Positions 51,454 to 60,621 of a stretch of DNA of 64,000 bases are shown piece by piece. The notes under the pieces are model-generated. The model was given only the letters and a program-made list of their open reading frames with translations. It was not told where the DNA came from and made no database searches. The DNA is from an uncultured Bacilli bacterium. Its GTDB lineage: Bacteria; Bacillota_I; Bacilli_A; ML615J-28; CAG-313. The translations under genes were made by a program, and so were the position numbers. The stretch's first letter is position 1. Each line of letters starts with the position of its first letter. Location: positions 1-64,000 of the forward strand of contig CAKPBI010000001.1 in the NCBI GenBank assembly GCA_934140285.1, written 5' to 3'.

Positions 51454-53486
51454 AAAAATCACGTAAGTTCGGATGGGGAAGTGCTTTACTATTTTTCAGT
51501 ATTATTGTACTAGTAGGCTTTGCTGTATTCTCAGTATTTAACAAAATTAATGAGCCTAAGTCATTAACTCCAGAAGAATTTTTAAGCGAAATTAGAGTAA
51601 AAGATGGAGAAAACTGGAAGTTAGCTGATGTAGTTCCATTCGAATCAATTGATTCACATTCTACTGCTGGGGACAATGCGGGATATTATGAAGTTAGCGG
51701 AACATATAAAAAAGATGCTGATGGAAAAAGCCTTGGTGGTAAGTACACAAGATTTAAAACAAGATTGTATCGTTCACAATATGAAGAATTACTAGAATAT
51801 GCTAAAGAAGCAAGTGCCTTAAGTACTGATGCTACAAATTATTTTGTACTAAAAACAGCATCTGTTAACACTTCTTTTGGATTAATTGATTTATTAAGCA
51901 TTATTTTACCAATTGTAATTTTTGTAATTTTTATTATTTTTATAGTAAGAAGCAGCAAAAATTCTAATAATCAAGCTTTTGATTTTGGAAAAAGTCGTGC
52001 TAAGTTAACACGTAAATCAGGAACTACTTTTAAAGATGTAGCCGGCCTTGATGAAGAAAAAGAAGAAATGGTGGAAATTGTTGATTTCTTAAAGAGTCCT
52101 AAAAAATACTTTGATATGGGTGCTAGAATTCCAAAAGGTATTCTTCTAGTGGGCTCACCAGGTACTGGTAAAACATTGCTTGCAAGAGCTGTAGCAGGTG
52201 AAGCAAACGTACCTTTCTTCACAATCTCTGGTTCAGATTTTGTTGAAATGTTTGTTGGTGTTGGTGCTAGCCGTGTTCGTGATATGTTTAAAACTGCAAA
52301 ACAAAATGCTCCATGTATTATCTTTATCGATGAAATTGATGCTGTAGGACGTCAACGTGGAACAGGACTTGGCGGTGGACATGATGAAAGAGAACAAACT
52401 TTGAATCAACTACTAGTTGAGATGGATGGCTTTGGAACAAATACAGGTATTATTGTCATGGCTGCAACTAACCGTGCTGATATTCTTGATCCTGCTTTAT
52501 TAAGACCTGGAAGATTTGATAGACAAATTCATATATCTCTACCAGATGTTAGAGCTCGTGAAGAAATCTTAAAAGTTCATGCTCGAAATAAACGTTTATC
52601 TCCTAGAGTAAATCTAAGCGATATAGCTAAGAGAACTCCTGGATTTAGTGGTGCCGATCTTGAAAATTTATTAAATGAAGCTGCATTACTTGCGGCTAGA
52701 GAAAATTGCCGTGAAATTAAGATTTATCATATTGATGAAGCTGTAGATAGAGTAATGATGGGACCTGCTAAAAAGTCAAAAAAATATACTGAAACAGAAA
52801 AAGCTTTGGTTGCTTATCATGAATCAGGACACGCAGTAATTGGCTTGAAATTAAAACATGCATCAATTGTACAAAAAATTACAATTGTACCACGTGGTGA
52901 TGCAGGCGGATATAATTTAATGACTCCAGCTGAAGAAACATTCCTTGAAACTAAACAATCTCTTACTGCTCAAATTACAAGTTTGTTAGCAGGAAGAATT
53001 GCAGAACAATTAGTGTTTAACCAAATGACAACTGGTGCATATGATGACTTTAGAAAAGCAACAGCAATAGCAAGAGCAATGGTTACTGAATATGGTATGA
53101 GTAGCTTAGGTCCTATCCAATACGAAAAGAATGGCGGACAAGTATTCTTAGGCCGTGATTATATGTCTGAAAAGAATTTCTCAGATCAAGTAGCTCTAGA
53201 AATTGATAATGCAGTAAGAAAGATTATTAATGAATGCTATAGCTTAGGTGAAAGCATTATAAAAGAAAATAGACAATTACTAGATCTTCTTGCAAAACAC
53301 CTTGTTGAAATTGAAACATTAACAAAAGAAGATATTGATGAATTAGTTAATACAGGTAAGTTAAATTGGTGGGAAAAGAAAAAAGCAAAGATGGCAGAAG
53401 CCCAAGCTACTCAAGAAGCCACAGTTGAAGAAACAAAACCTGAAACATCAGAAAATCAAGCACCTACGGATGAAGAGAATAAATAA
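51441..53486 (+). CDS. ftsH: ATP-dependent zinc metalloprotease FtsH
   Basis: Membrane AAA+ protease for quality control of membrane proteins. The 681-residue protein has two membrane segments (about residues 14-33 and 152-170) flanking an extracytoplasmic domain of about 115 residues, Walker A GSPGTGKT near residue 237, Walker B IIFIDEIDAVG, second region of homology TNRADILDPALLRPGRFD, and the zinc motif HESGH at 460-464. GAGGG precedes ATG inside tilS. The C-terminus is low-complexity, Glu/Thr-rich. It overlaps rqcP by one base. Confidence 0.98.
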   Translation: MSEMKKSRKFGWGSALLFFSIIVLVGFAVFSVFNKINEPKSLTPEEFLSEIRVKDGENWKLADVVPFESIDSHSTAGDNAGYYEVSGTYKKDADGKSLGGKYTRFKTRLYRSQYEELLEYAKEASALSTDATNYFVLKTASVNTSFGLIDLLSIILPIVIFVIFIIFIVRSSKNSNNQAFDFGKSRAKLTRKSGTTFKDVAGLDEEKEEMVEIVDFLKSPKKYFDMGARIPKGILLVGSPGTGKTLLARAVAGEANVPFFTISGSDFVEMFVGVGASRVRDMFKTAKQNAPCIIFIDEIDAVGRQRGTGLGGGHDEREQTLNQLLVEMDGFGTNTGIIVMAATNRADILDPALLRPGRFDRQIHISLPDVRAREEILKVHARNKRLSPRVNLSDIAKRTPGFSGADLENLLNEAALLAARENCREIKIYHIDEAVDRVMMGPAKKSKKYTETEKALVAYHESGHAVIGLKLKHASIVQKITIVPRGDAGGYNLMTPAEETFLETKQSLTAQITSLLAGRIAEQLVFNQMTTGAYDDFRKATAIARAMVTEYGMSSLGPIQYEKNGGQVFLGRDYMSEKNFSDQVALEIDNAVRKIINECYSLGESIIKENRQLLDLLAKHLVEIETLTKEDIDELVNTGKLNWWEKKKAKMAEAQATQEATVEETKPETSENQAPTDEENK

Positions 53487-53740
53487 TGCGTTTAGACAAG
53501 TATTTAAAAGTATCTAGACTCATTAAACGTAGAACATTGGCTAAAGAAGCTAGTGAAGCTGAACGCATATTGGTAAATAATATGATTGCTAAGCCTTCAA
53601 AAGAAATTAAAATAGGCGATGTAATCACTATCCAATATGGCAAAAAAATTATTGAAGTAAAGGTTACTTCATTGATTGATTCAACTAAAAAAGCTGATGC
53701 TACTCTGATGTATGAGTTAATTTCTGAAAAAACAATTTAA
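53486..53740 (+). CDS. rqcP: Ribosome-quality-control S4-domain protein RqcP
   Basis: 84-residue S4-domain RNA-binding protein (formerly YabO, Hsp15-like): MRLDKYLKVSRLIKRRTLAKEA is the S4 helix region, followed by KPSKEIKIGDVITIQYG. In Bacillus it assists RqcH in C-terminal tailing of peptides on stalled 50S subunits. It starts on the last base of the ftsH stop codon. A terminator begins on its last base. Confidence 0.94.
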   Translation: MRLDKYLKVSRLIKRRTLAKEASEAERILVNNMIAKPSKEIKIGDVITIQYGKKIIEVKVTSLIDSTKKADATLMYELISEKTI

Positions 53741-53765
53741 AAACAGTCTCTTTTGAGACTGTTTT
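53740..53765 (+). terminator. Terminator after rqcP
   Basis: Perfect 11-bp stem AAAACAGTCTC/GAGACTGTTTT around TTTT; the tail is only TTTTATAAT so termination may be partial and read through into maf. Confidence 0.7.
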
Positions 53766-53797
53766 ATAATATAAAAATGAATAAAGGAGAACAAATT

Positions 53798-54361
53798 ATG
53801 AGTATAATTTTAGCATCATCATCACCTAGAAGAACAGAACTATTAAATTTAATTCATATAAACCATAAAGTTATTCCATCAACAATAAAAGAAACAATTG
53901 ACTATAAGATGTCTCCTGAAGATATTGTACAATCACTAGCTGACCAAAAAGCAAGTGATGTAGCAAGTAAGTACCCTAATGACATTATTATTGGTGCTGA
54001 TACTATTGTTACAATTAATAATGAGATTTTAGGGAAACCTAAAAACTATGAAGAAGCATTTAAAATGCTAAGCATGTTGTCAGGTAATACACATAAGGTA
54101 ATCACTGGTGTTTGTATAATTGTTAAAGATAAAAAAATTAAATTTTCTTGTACGTCAGATGTAGAATTCTCAAAAATGTCAGATGAAGAAATTAAGGAAT
54201 ATATAAATCAAGAAAATGTATATGACAAAGCGGGAAGCTATGCAATTCAAGGTATCTGTGCTAAATACATAAAAAAGATAGATGGCGATTATTACAATAT
54301 TATGGGACTTCCTCTTAATTCACTTTATCAAACTTTAAAAGAAAACAAGATAATAAAATAG
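53798..54361 (+). CDS. maf: Maf-type nucleotide pyrophosphatase (septum formation inhibitor family)
   Basis: House-cleaning nucleoside triphosphate pyrophosphatase acting on dTTP/UTP or modified nucleotides. The start at ATG 53798 (AAAGGAG 9-10 nt upstream) gives a 187-residue protein beginning MSIILASSSPRRTELL, the diagnostic motif. IIGADTIVTINNEILGKP carries the catalytic Asp, and DKAGSYAIQGICAKYIKKIDGDYYNIMGLP is the typical end. It is closed by a bidirectional terminator. Confidence 0.95.
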   Translation: MSIILASSSPRRTELLNLIHINHKVIPSTIKETIDYKMSPEDIVQSLADQKASDVASKYPNDIIIGADTIVTINNEILGKPKNYEEAFKMLSMLSGNTHKVITGVCIIVKDKKIKFSCTSDVEFSKMSDEEIKEYINQENVYDKAGSYAIQGICAKYIKKIDGDYYNIMGLPLNSLYQTLKENKIIK

Positions 54362-54387
54362 GCGTTTATGAAAACGCCTATTCTTTT
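54357..54387. terminator. Bidirectional terminator between maf and the M42 peptidase gene
   Basis: Stem AATAGGCGTTT (54357-54367)/AAACGCCTATT (54372-54382), loop ATGA; shared by two convergent genes. Confidence 0.85.
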
Positions 54388-55394
54388 ATATATGCTAGTA
54401 ATAGCTTTAATGTATTTTCAATACCATGAATATGAGTTCTTTCCATACCATGTGAGGCTTGAATTCCTGCTCCGATTAATGCACATTTAATATCATTACC
54501 AGCTCTTAATGCTGCAGAAGCATCAGAACCATAAAATGGATAAATGTCAATTGCATAATTTAACTTTTCTTGTTCAGCTAATTTACTTAATTTGGTAACC
54601 ATATCATAATCATAAGGACCGCTAGAATCTTTTGCACAAATAGATACCATTTCTTCAGTACAGCTTAAATCACTTCCAATGCATCCCATATCAACGGCTA
54701 ATAGTTCATCAACTTCAGGTATGTTTGATGCTCCATGTCCAACTTCTTCATAAGTTGAAAAAATTATTATTAAATTATGGGCAGGAGTAATTTTCTTTTC
54801 ATGCAATTCTTTTAAAAGTTCCAATAAAATAAATGCACTTGCCTTATCATCTAGAAATCTTGTTTTGACATAACCAGATGATGAAATTTGAAATTTAGGA
54901 TCAATACTGACTATATCACCATTTTGAATGCCTAGTTTTTTAGTATCACTACTTGAACTTACTAATTCATCTAACCTTATATACATATTGTCTGCATTTC
55001 TTTGTTTAGTTGTAGCATCTGGATAAACATGTGAACTTGGACTAGTTGAAAGAACAGTTCCAGTATAAGTTAAGTTATTTCTAGTATGAATAGTTACATA
55101 CTCGCCATCATATGTGGGAAGCTGAGGACCACCAAGGGTAGTAAAATTCAAGTGGCCATCTGATCTAATGGATCTAACCATTAATCCTAAGGTGTCAACA
55201 TGAGCACTAAGACCTATGGTGTAATTATCATTTCCATTAACATGGATAATAAGATTTCCTTTTTTGTTTCTTTCTGTTTTGTAGCCTAGATTATGACAAT
55301 ATTCATCAATAAAGTTAATAGCATTTTTTGTATAGCCTGTTGGACTTGGTATGTTCATTAAATGTTCAAATAATTTTAAATCTAGCTTATTCAT
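54378..55394 (-). CDS. M42-family aminopeptidase (glutamyl aminopeptidase/endoglucanase-like)
   Basis: Cytosolic two-metal aminopeptidase of 338 residues. Expected ligands are visible: His in LSAHVDTLGLM, Asp in TRFLDDKASAF, Glu pair in FSTYEEVGHGAS, Asp in LAVDMGCIG and the C-terminal His in TTHIHG-like RTHIHGIENTL. These enzymes trim short peptides and form tetrahedral dodecamers. It overlaps the hslO end by 8 nt on the minus strand, so the two are co-transcribed. Confidence 0.93.
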   Translation of the reverse strand: MNKLDLKLFEHLMNIPSPTGYTKNAINFIDEYCHNLGYKTERNKKGNLIIHVNGNDNYTIGLSAHVDTLGLMVRSIRSDGHLNFTTLGGPQLPTYDGEYVTIHTRNNLTYTGTVLSTSPSSHVYPDATTKQRNADNMYIRLDELVSSSSDTKKLGIQNGDIVSIDPKFQISSSGYVKTRFLDDKASAFILLELLKELHEKKITPAHNLIIIFSTYEEVGHGASNIPEVDELLAVDMGCIGSDLSCTEEMVSICAKDSSGPYDYDMVTKLSKLAEQEKLNYAIDIYPFYGSDASAALRAGNDIKCALIGAGIQASHGMERTHIHGIENTLKLLLAYIKE

Positions 55395-56292
55395 TTTTCT
55401 TCATCTCTTTTCTCTTCATTATTTCTTTAGCTTCTTCAGCAAGTTCTAATAATTCTTCTTTTGAAAAGTGATAATGGTTTCCACAAAAATGGCACATTGT
55501 GTCAGCTTCACCATCTTCATCAATCATTGCTTTGATTTCTTCATAGCCTAGTGATAAAATACCTTTTTGAAATCTTTCCTTGCTACAAGTACATTTAAAT
55601 TCAATAGGGACTGTTTCAATAATAACTGCATCATCAGTTATGTTTTTTACTATTTCTTCTGGAGTAAGACCAACATTTAGCATTTCGCTGATGGAAGGTA
55701 ATACTTTTAATTTGTTTTCCAATTCAGTTATAATTTCTTCGCTTGTGTTGGGCATAAGTTGAACAATAAATCCACCACATGCTTCAGCTTGACTATCAAC
55801 ATTCACTAAAACACCAACTGAAACGGCAGATGGTACTTGTTCGCTAACATTAAAATAGTAAGCAAAATCTTCCCCAATTTCTCCACTGATGATTGGTACG
55901 GTACCTATAAATGGTTCTTTAAGTTTTAAATCGCGAATTACACTGATTAAACCTCTATCACCAATTGTAGCTTTGGCGTTAAGTCTTCCATCATTATATT
56001 CAAAATGACAATAAGGATTATCACAATAACCACGTACATGTCCATGAGCATCAGCATCTACAATTATCTTTCCAATTGGTCCGTTTCCGTCGACCCTAAT
56101 TGTTACTGTTTCATCTAACTTTAACATTGATCCCATCATAGCTCCAACGCTTAAAACTCTTCCAACAGCGTCAAGTGGACTAGGATAGTAACTAAATCTA
56201 TCTCCAATTTCATTTAAGGTATCGGTACAAGAAACACAATAGATTCTTACACTTTCATTAAAGGCAAGAGCCTTAACTAAATAATCTTTCAT
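55387..56292 (-). CDS. hslO: Redox-regulated chaperone Hsp33
   Basis: Holdase activated by oxidation of a zinc centre. The start at 56292 gives 301 residues (MKDYLVKALAFNESVRIY) with GAGGTGATA upstream; a longer frame lacks this. The C-terminal zinc Cys are present as CTCSKERF and CHFCGNH, matching CxC...CxxC. The N-terminal domain carries GNGPIGKIIVDADAHGHVRGY. It is first in a two-gene minus-strand operon, divergent from an unknown gene, with a 14-bp palindrome between the promoters. Confidence 0.96.
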   Translation of the reverse strand: MKDYLVKALAFNESVRIYCVSCTDTLNEIGDRFSYYPSPLDAVGRVLSVGAMMGSMLKLDETVTIRVDGNGPIGKIIVDADAHGHVRGYCDNPYCHFEYNDGRLNAKATIGDRGLISVIRDLKLKEPFIGTVPIISGEIGEDFAYYFNVSEQVPSAVSVGVLVNVDSQAEACGGFIVQLMPNTSEEIITELENKLKVLPSISEMLNVGLTPEEIVKNITDDAVIIETVPIEFKCTCSKERFQKGILSLGYEEIKAMIDEDGEADTMCHFCGNHYHFSKEELLELAEEAKEIMKRKEMKKNE

Positions 56293-56315
56293 TATATCAC
56301 CTCGTATATATATAA

Positions 56316-56324
56316 AGTATAACA
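56316..56324 (-). promoter_or_regulatory. Extended -10 promoter of hslO
   Basis: Minus-strand TGTTATACT, a TGn extended -10, about 24 nt before the start codon. No clear -35, as is common with extended -10 promoters. Confidence 0.5.
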
Positions 56325-56329
56325 TAAAT

Positions 56330-56343
56330 AGTGTTTAAACACT
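56330..56343. promoter_or_regulatory. 14-bp palindrome between divergent promoters, candidate operator
   Basis: AGTGTTTAAACACT is a perfect palindrome. It lies 6 bp upstream of the hslO -10 region and its last base is the first base of the opposite -35 (TTGTAA). It is neither CIRCE nor a CtsR-type direct repeat. Operator role is inference. Confidence 0.45.
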
Positions 56344-56371
56344 TGTAAATTGATAAATAATTTGATAAAAT
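56343..56371 (+). promoter_or_regulatory. Promoter of the unknown acidic-protein gene
   Basis: TTGTAA (56343-56348), 17-nt spacer, extended -10 TGATAAAAT (hexamer 56366-56371). Confidence 0.65.
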
Positions 56372-56396
56372 GTATATGATGAAAGGAACATAAAAT

Positions 56397-56951
56397 ATGA
56401 ATATTTATGATGATTATATTAACTATTTAGACGAATGTATGGAACTACTAGATTTACTTCGTGAGAATAATTCTCCATTATTAATTGTTGTTAACGATGT
56501 AATAAAAGTAACAGACTATATATACCAACAATATGATAAAAAACAACCAATTAGTGAAGAACTAGAAGAAATCTTTACATTAGGCTTTGGATATTTGAGT
56601 AATGTACTAACTGAATTAAAATCATATTATGAAGATTGCTTTGATAAGGATATTCAAAAATTAAACAAGTATGCTCCGTTAATTATTGATATAATAATAC
56701 TAGAAGATTTTAAATCATTCTTGGATGTTAATGATTATATTAACGATGAAACAAAAAAAGAAATTGATGATATGATGTCAAAACTTGATAGAATTGTTGC
56801 TAACGGAAAACAAATATCATTAGAATTACAAGAAGATGTTGATTTATATATAAATGATCACACACCTAAGGGAGAAACATTTACTCCTGTATATTCAGTT
56901 TATGCTATGATTGCAGAAGAACTATCTATGACAAATGACATAATGTTATAA
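56397..56951 (+). CDS. Hypothetical acidic helical protein
   Basis: 184-residue cytosolic protein that I do not recognise. It is rich in Asp, Glu, Ile and Leu, predicted mostly helical by its pattern, without signal peptide, membrane segment or known motif. AAAGGA lies upstream of the ATG. It has its own promoter and terminator and stands between the hslO and htpG chaperone genes, so a stress-related role is possible but only by position. Confidence 0.75.
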   Translation: MNIYDDYINYLDECMELLDLLRENNSPLLIVVNDVIKVTDYIYQQYDKKQPISEELEEIFTLGFGYLSNVLTELKSYYEDCFDKDIQKLNKYAPLIIDIIILEDFKSFLDVNDYINDETKKEIDDMMSKLDRIVANGKQISLELQEDVDLYINDHTPKGETFTPVYSVYAMIAEELSMTNDIML

Positions 56952-56978
56952 GTTTATGAATTTTCATAAACTTTTTTA
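56950..56978 (+). terminator. Terminator before htpG
   Basis: Stem AAGTTTATGAA (56950-56960)/TTCATAAACTT (56963-56973) followed by TTTT. Confidence 0.8.
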
Positions 56979-56986
56979 ATTATATC

Positions 56987-57015
56987 TTGACAAAACAAAA
57001 TAAAAGTGCTATAAT
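56987..57015 (+). promoter_or_regulatory. Consensus promoter of htpG
   Basis: TTGACA (56987-56992), exactly 17-nt spacer, TATAAT (57010-57015): full sigma-A consensus. Confidence 0.92.
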
Positions 57016-57018
57016 ATT

Positions 57019-57045
57019 TTAGCACTCGTATAATATGAGTGCTAA
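57019..57045 (+). promoter_or_regulatory. CIRCE operator (HrcA-binding) upstream of htpG
   Basis: TTAGCACTC (57019-57027), 9-nt spacer, GAGTGCTAA (57037-57045): a perfect CIRCE inverted repeat, placed at the transcription start and 14 nt before the start codon. By established knowledge HrcA binds this element and represses until heat shock. Confidence 0.96.
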
Positions 57046-57059
57046 AGGAGATATGAGTT

Positions 57060-59000
57060 ATGAGTAAAAAACAATTTAAAACTGAATCAAAAAGATTATT
57101 GGATTTAATGATTAATTCAATATATACAAATCAAGAAATATTTTTAAGAGAACTATTATCAAATGCATCTGATGCTATAGATAAATACCACTATTTATCA
57201 TTAACAAATTCTGATATCCCTATGCGTGATAATTATGAAATACATATTGATATTGATAAAGAAAAAAGAACATTAACAATATCTGATAATGGTATAGGTA
57301 TGACCTATGATGAAATTAACGATAATTTGGGTACTATCGCAAAATCAGGTACACTTGCCTTCGTAAAAAAATTAGAAGAAAATAAAGAACAAAATGTAGA
57401 TAATCCAGAAACAATTGGACAATTTGGTGTAGGTTTTTATTCAACATTTATGGTAGCCAAAGAAGTAAAGGTAGAAACTAAGTCTCCTTATAGTGAAAAA
57501 GGATATATATTTACATCAACCGGAAAAGATACCTATGATGTTGAGGAATGTGAAAGAAGTGTAGATGGCACTACAATAACATTGTATTTAAAAGAAAATA
57601 CCAAGAATGAAGATGGTAATGTTGAAAATGATTATGATAGATATCTTGATGAATATACAATTAAGTATCTTGTTAAAAAATACTCTGATTATATTAGATA
57701 TCCAATAACTCTTTACATGACAAGAGAAGAACCAAAACTTGATGATGATGGTAAAGAAATTGAAGGAGAGTATGATCAAGTAACCGAATTAGTTACTTTA
57801 AATTCAATGATACCTCTTTGGAAAAAGAATAAAAATGATGTAACTGATGAAGAACTTAATGATTTTTATATGCAAAAGTTTTATGATTATGAAAATCCAA
57901 TGTTACATTTAATGTTTAACGTTGAAGGAAATATTAATTATACAGCTTTATTATTTATCCCTAATATTCCCCCTCGTAACCTTCATTCAATAGATTATGA
58001 AAAGGGATTACAACTCTATTCAAAGGGTGTATTTATAATGGATAAATGTAAAGAATTAATACCTGATTATTTGCGCTTTGTAAAAGGTATAGTTGATTCC
58101 AATGATTTATCATTAAATATCAGCCGTGAAATGTTGCAACAAAATAAAGTATTAAGACTAATGCAAATTAACATTGAAAAGAAAATTATTAATAAATTAA
58201 CTTCTTTATTAAAAGAAGATAGAGAAAAGTATAAAGACTTCTTTAAAAACTATGGCATTAATTTAAAATTTGGTGCATATGAAAACTATGGTTCAAAGAA
58301 AGAAATGTTACAAGATCTACTAATATATAATAGCGTCAATAGTGATGAAATGATAACTTTCAAAGAATACGTTGAAAAAATGAAAGAAGGTCAAAAAGAT
58401 ATATATTATGTATCATGCAAGACAAAAGATGAAGCCTTAGCAATGCCACAAATGGATTTAATCAAGAAAAATGGTTTTGATGTCTTAATGCTTACAGATG
58501 ATGTAGATGAATTCTTACTAAAGATGCTTAATAAATATGATGAGCATGAATTCAAATGCATTAATCAAGCTAACCTAGATGATATCGTAAATGAAGATGA
58601 AAAGGAAAAACAAGAGGAAATCAAAAAGGAAACACAACCGCTATTAGATGCAATTAAAGAAGCTCTAAAAGATGAGGTAAAAGATGTAGTAATATCTACA
58701 AGATTAGTTGACTCCCCAGTATGTCTTGTTGCTGGCGATGGAATATCATTTGAAATGGAAAAGGTAATAGAATCAATGCCTACTAATGACAAGGTAAAAG
58801 CAGAACGTATCTTAGAAATTAATCCAAATCATGAATTATTTAAAGCACTAAAACAAATCTATGAATCAGATCCTGCTGAATTAAAAGATTATGCTTTCTT
58901 ATTATATAATCAAGCTCTTTTAATTGAAGGATTTAAACCAACTAATTCTGTAGAATTTTCAAATCTAATGTGTAAATTAATGATTAAAACAACAAAATAA
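57060..59000 (+). CDS. htpG: Chaperone HtpG (bacterial Hsp90)
   Basis: ATP-dependent chaperone of the Hsp90 family. The 646-residue protein has the ATP-binding motifs LRELLSNASDAIDKY (catalytic Glu), DNGIGMTYDEI, GTIAKSGT and GQFGVGFYS, plus the middle-domain GIVDSNDLSLNISREMLQ. AAGGAG follows the CIRCE repeat directly. Regulation by HrcA differs from Bacillus subtilis, where htpG is not in the HrcA regulon. The gene stands alone between terminators. Confidence 0.98.
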   Translation: MSKKQFKTESKRLLDLMINSIYTNQEIFLRELLSNASDAIDKYHYLSLTNSDIPMRDNYEIHIDIDKEKRTLTISDNGIGMTYDEINDNLGTIAKSGTLAFVKKLEENKEQNVDNPETIGQFGVGFYSTFMVAKEVKVETKSPYSEKGYIFTSTGKDTYDVEECERSVDGTTITLYLKENTKNEDGNVENDYDRYLDEYTIKYLVKKYSDYIRYPITLYMTREEPKLDDDGKEIEGEYDQVTELVTLNSMIPLWKKNKNDVTDEELNDFYMQKFYDYENPMLHLMFNVEGNINYTALLFIPNIPPRNLHSIDYEKGLQLYSKGVFIMDKCKELIPDYLRFVKGIVDSNDLSLNISREMLQQNKVLRLMQINIEKKIINKLTSLLKEDREKYKDFFKNYGINLKFGAYENYGSKKEMLQDLLIYNSVNSDEMITFKEYVEKMKEGQKDIYYVSCKTKDEALAMPQMDLIKKNGFDVLMLTDDVDEFLLKMLNKYDEHEFKCINQANLDDIVNEDEKEKQEEIKKETQPLLDAIKEALKDEVKDVVISTRLVDSPVCLVAGDGISFEMEKVIESMPTNDKVKAERILEINPNHELFKALKQIYESDPAELKDYAFLLYNQALLIEGFKPTNSVEFSNLMCKLMIKTTK

Positions 59001-59026
59001 AAAAGCTCGTTAAACGAGCTTTTTTT
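59001..59026. terminator. Bidirectional terminator between htpG and lysS
   Basis: Stem AAAAGCTCGT (59001-59010)/ACGAGCTTTT (59014-59023), loop TAA, T tract to the right and A tract to the left. Confidence 0.88.
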
Positions 59027-60512
59027 ATTGTCTTCCTCTCATATGAGGGAAAAGAATTACATCACGAATATTATCAGTGTTAGTAAGTAGCATAACTAAT
59101 CTATCTATACCAATACCAATACCACCAGTTGGAGGCATACCATATTCTAAGGCTTCAACAAAGTCAACATCCATTTCATTGGCTTCATCGTTGCCTAAAG
59201 CTTTTTCTTTAAGTTGATTTTCAAATCTTTGTCTTTGATCAATAGGATCATTTAATTCAGTGAAGGCATTGCCATATTCTTTTCCACAAATAAATAATTC
59301 GAATCGATCTGTGAAACGAGGATCAATTGCATTTTTCTTTGCTAGTGGACTAATTTCAATTGGATGACCATAAACAAATGTAGGTTGAACAATTGTTTCT
59401 TCTACATATTTTTCAAAGAATAAGTTTACTATATGACCATAAGACATTTGATGTTTTGGAACTTCAATTCCATGTTCTTTAGCAAGTCTTAAACATTCTT
59501 CTAAATCAGTAATTTTAAAGAAATCAATACCAGTTTGTTCTTTAATTCCATCAACCATATGTAATCTTCTAAATGGTGCTTTTAATGATATTTCTTTATC
59601 ACGATATGTAATTTCAGTTGTACCACATACATCCATTGCAAGTTTGTTAAATAAACCTTCTGCAAGATTCATCATGTCAGACATATCTCCAAATGACATA
59701 TATGCTTCAACTGTGGTAAATTCAGGATTATGAGTTGCGTCCATTCCTTCATTTCTGAAAAGACGACCAATTTCATAAACACGATCCATGCCACCAACAA
59801 TTAATCTCTTTAAGTATAGTTCTGTTGCTATTCTTAGATAGAAATCCATGTCAAGAGTGTTATGATGTGTAATAAATGGTCTAGCAGCAGCACCACCTAG
59901 AATTGGATTTAATACTGGAGTTTCAACTTCTACAAATCCCATGCTGTCCAAATAACTTTGAATGCCTCTAATAATTTTAGGTCTTGCAAATGCTATTTTT
60001 CTTGCATCTTCACTCATAATTAAATCAACATAACGACGTCTTCTTGCTTCTTCACGATCTTGTAATCCATGAAATTTTTCAGGTAATGGACGAAGGGCTT
60101 TAGTTAAGTGAGTGTACTTCATAGCTTTAATACTTAACTCACCAGTTTGAGTTCGCATTACTTCCCCTTCAATACCAACTATATCACCAATATCTGATGT
60201 TTTAAATAATTCATATGCTTCTTCACCAAGAATATCATAACGCAAATATATTTGTATTTGCCCGTCACGGTCTTGTAAGTGCATAAAACTGATTTTTCCG
60301 TTACGTCTTTTAGTCATAATTCGACCTGCAACTCTAACGTTTACAGCTAATTCTTCTAATTGTTCTTTAGTATATTCTCCGTATTTTGAACGAATTTCAC
60401 CAGAAGTAGCAGTACGTTCATAACGACTACCAAAAGGATCTATACCTTTATTTCTAAGTTCTTCCATTTTATTTCTACGGACGATTTCTTGTTCTGTTAG
60501 AACTTGCTCCAT
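59025..60512 (-). CDS. lysS: Lysyl-tRNA synthetase, class II
   Basis: Charges tRNA-Lys. The 495-residue protein has the N-terminal OB-fold anticodon domain (VRVAGRIMTKRRNGKISFMH), class II motif 2 region YEIGRLFRNEGMDATHNPEF and motif 3 GGIGIGIDRLVMLLT. AAGGAGG lies 7-8 nt before ATG. No T-box leader was seen upstream. In Bacillus lysS lies downstream of the ftsH-hslO block; here it is nearby but inverted. Confidence 0.98.
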   Translation of the reverse strand: MEQVLTEQEIVRRNKMEELRNKGIDPFGSRYERTATSGEIRSKYGEYTKEQLEELAVNVRVAGRIMTKRRNGKISFMHLQDRDGQIQIYLRYDILGEEAYELFKTSDIGDIVGIEGEVMRTQTGELSIKAMKYTHLTKALRPLPEKFHGLQDREEARRRRYVDLIMSEDARKIAFARPKIIRGIQSYLDSMGFVEVETPVLNPILGGAAARPFITHHNTLDMDFYLRIATELYLKRLIVGGMDRVYEIGRLFRNEGMDATHNPEFTTVEAYMSFGDMSDMMNLAEGLFNKLAMDVCGTTEITYRDKEISLKAPFRRLHMVDGIKEQTGIDFFKITDLEECLRLAKEHGIEVPKHQMSYGHIVNLFFEKYVEETIVQPTFVYGHPIEISPLAKKNAIDPRFTDRFELFICGKEYGNAFTELNDPIDQRQRFENQLKEKALGNDEANEMDVDFVEALEYGMPPTGGIGIGIDRLVMLLTNTDNIRDVILFPHMRGRQ

Positions 60513-60621
60513 AAAAAGACCTCCTTATTGTAATATATTCTTATTTTAACATAAAATCAGAAAAAAATATAGTCATATGATAAAGATTTTAACATAATAT
60601 TTAATAAGGAGTGTGAAGAAA

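Noticed and set aside
60513..60621. T-box or lysine riboswitch upstream of lysS
   Set aside because: Only about 100 A+T-rich bases to the next gene, with no T-box sequence or lysine-riboswitch-like structure.
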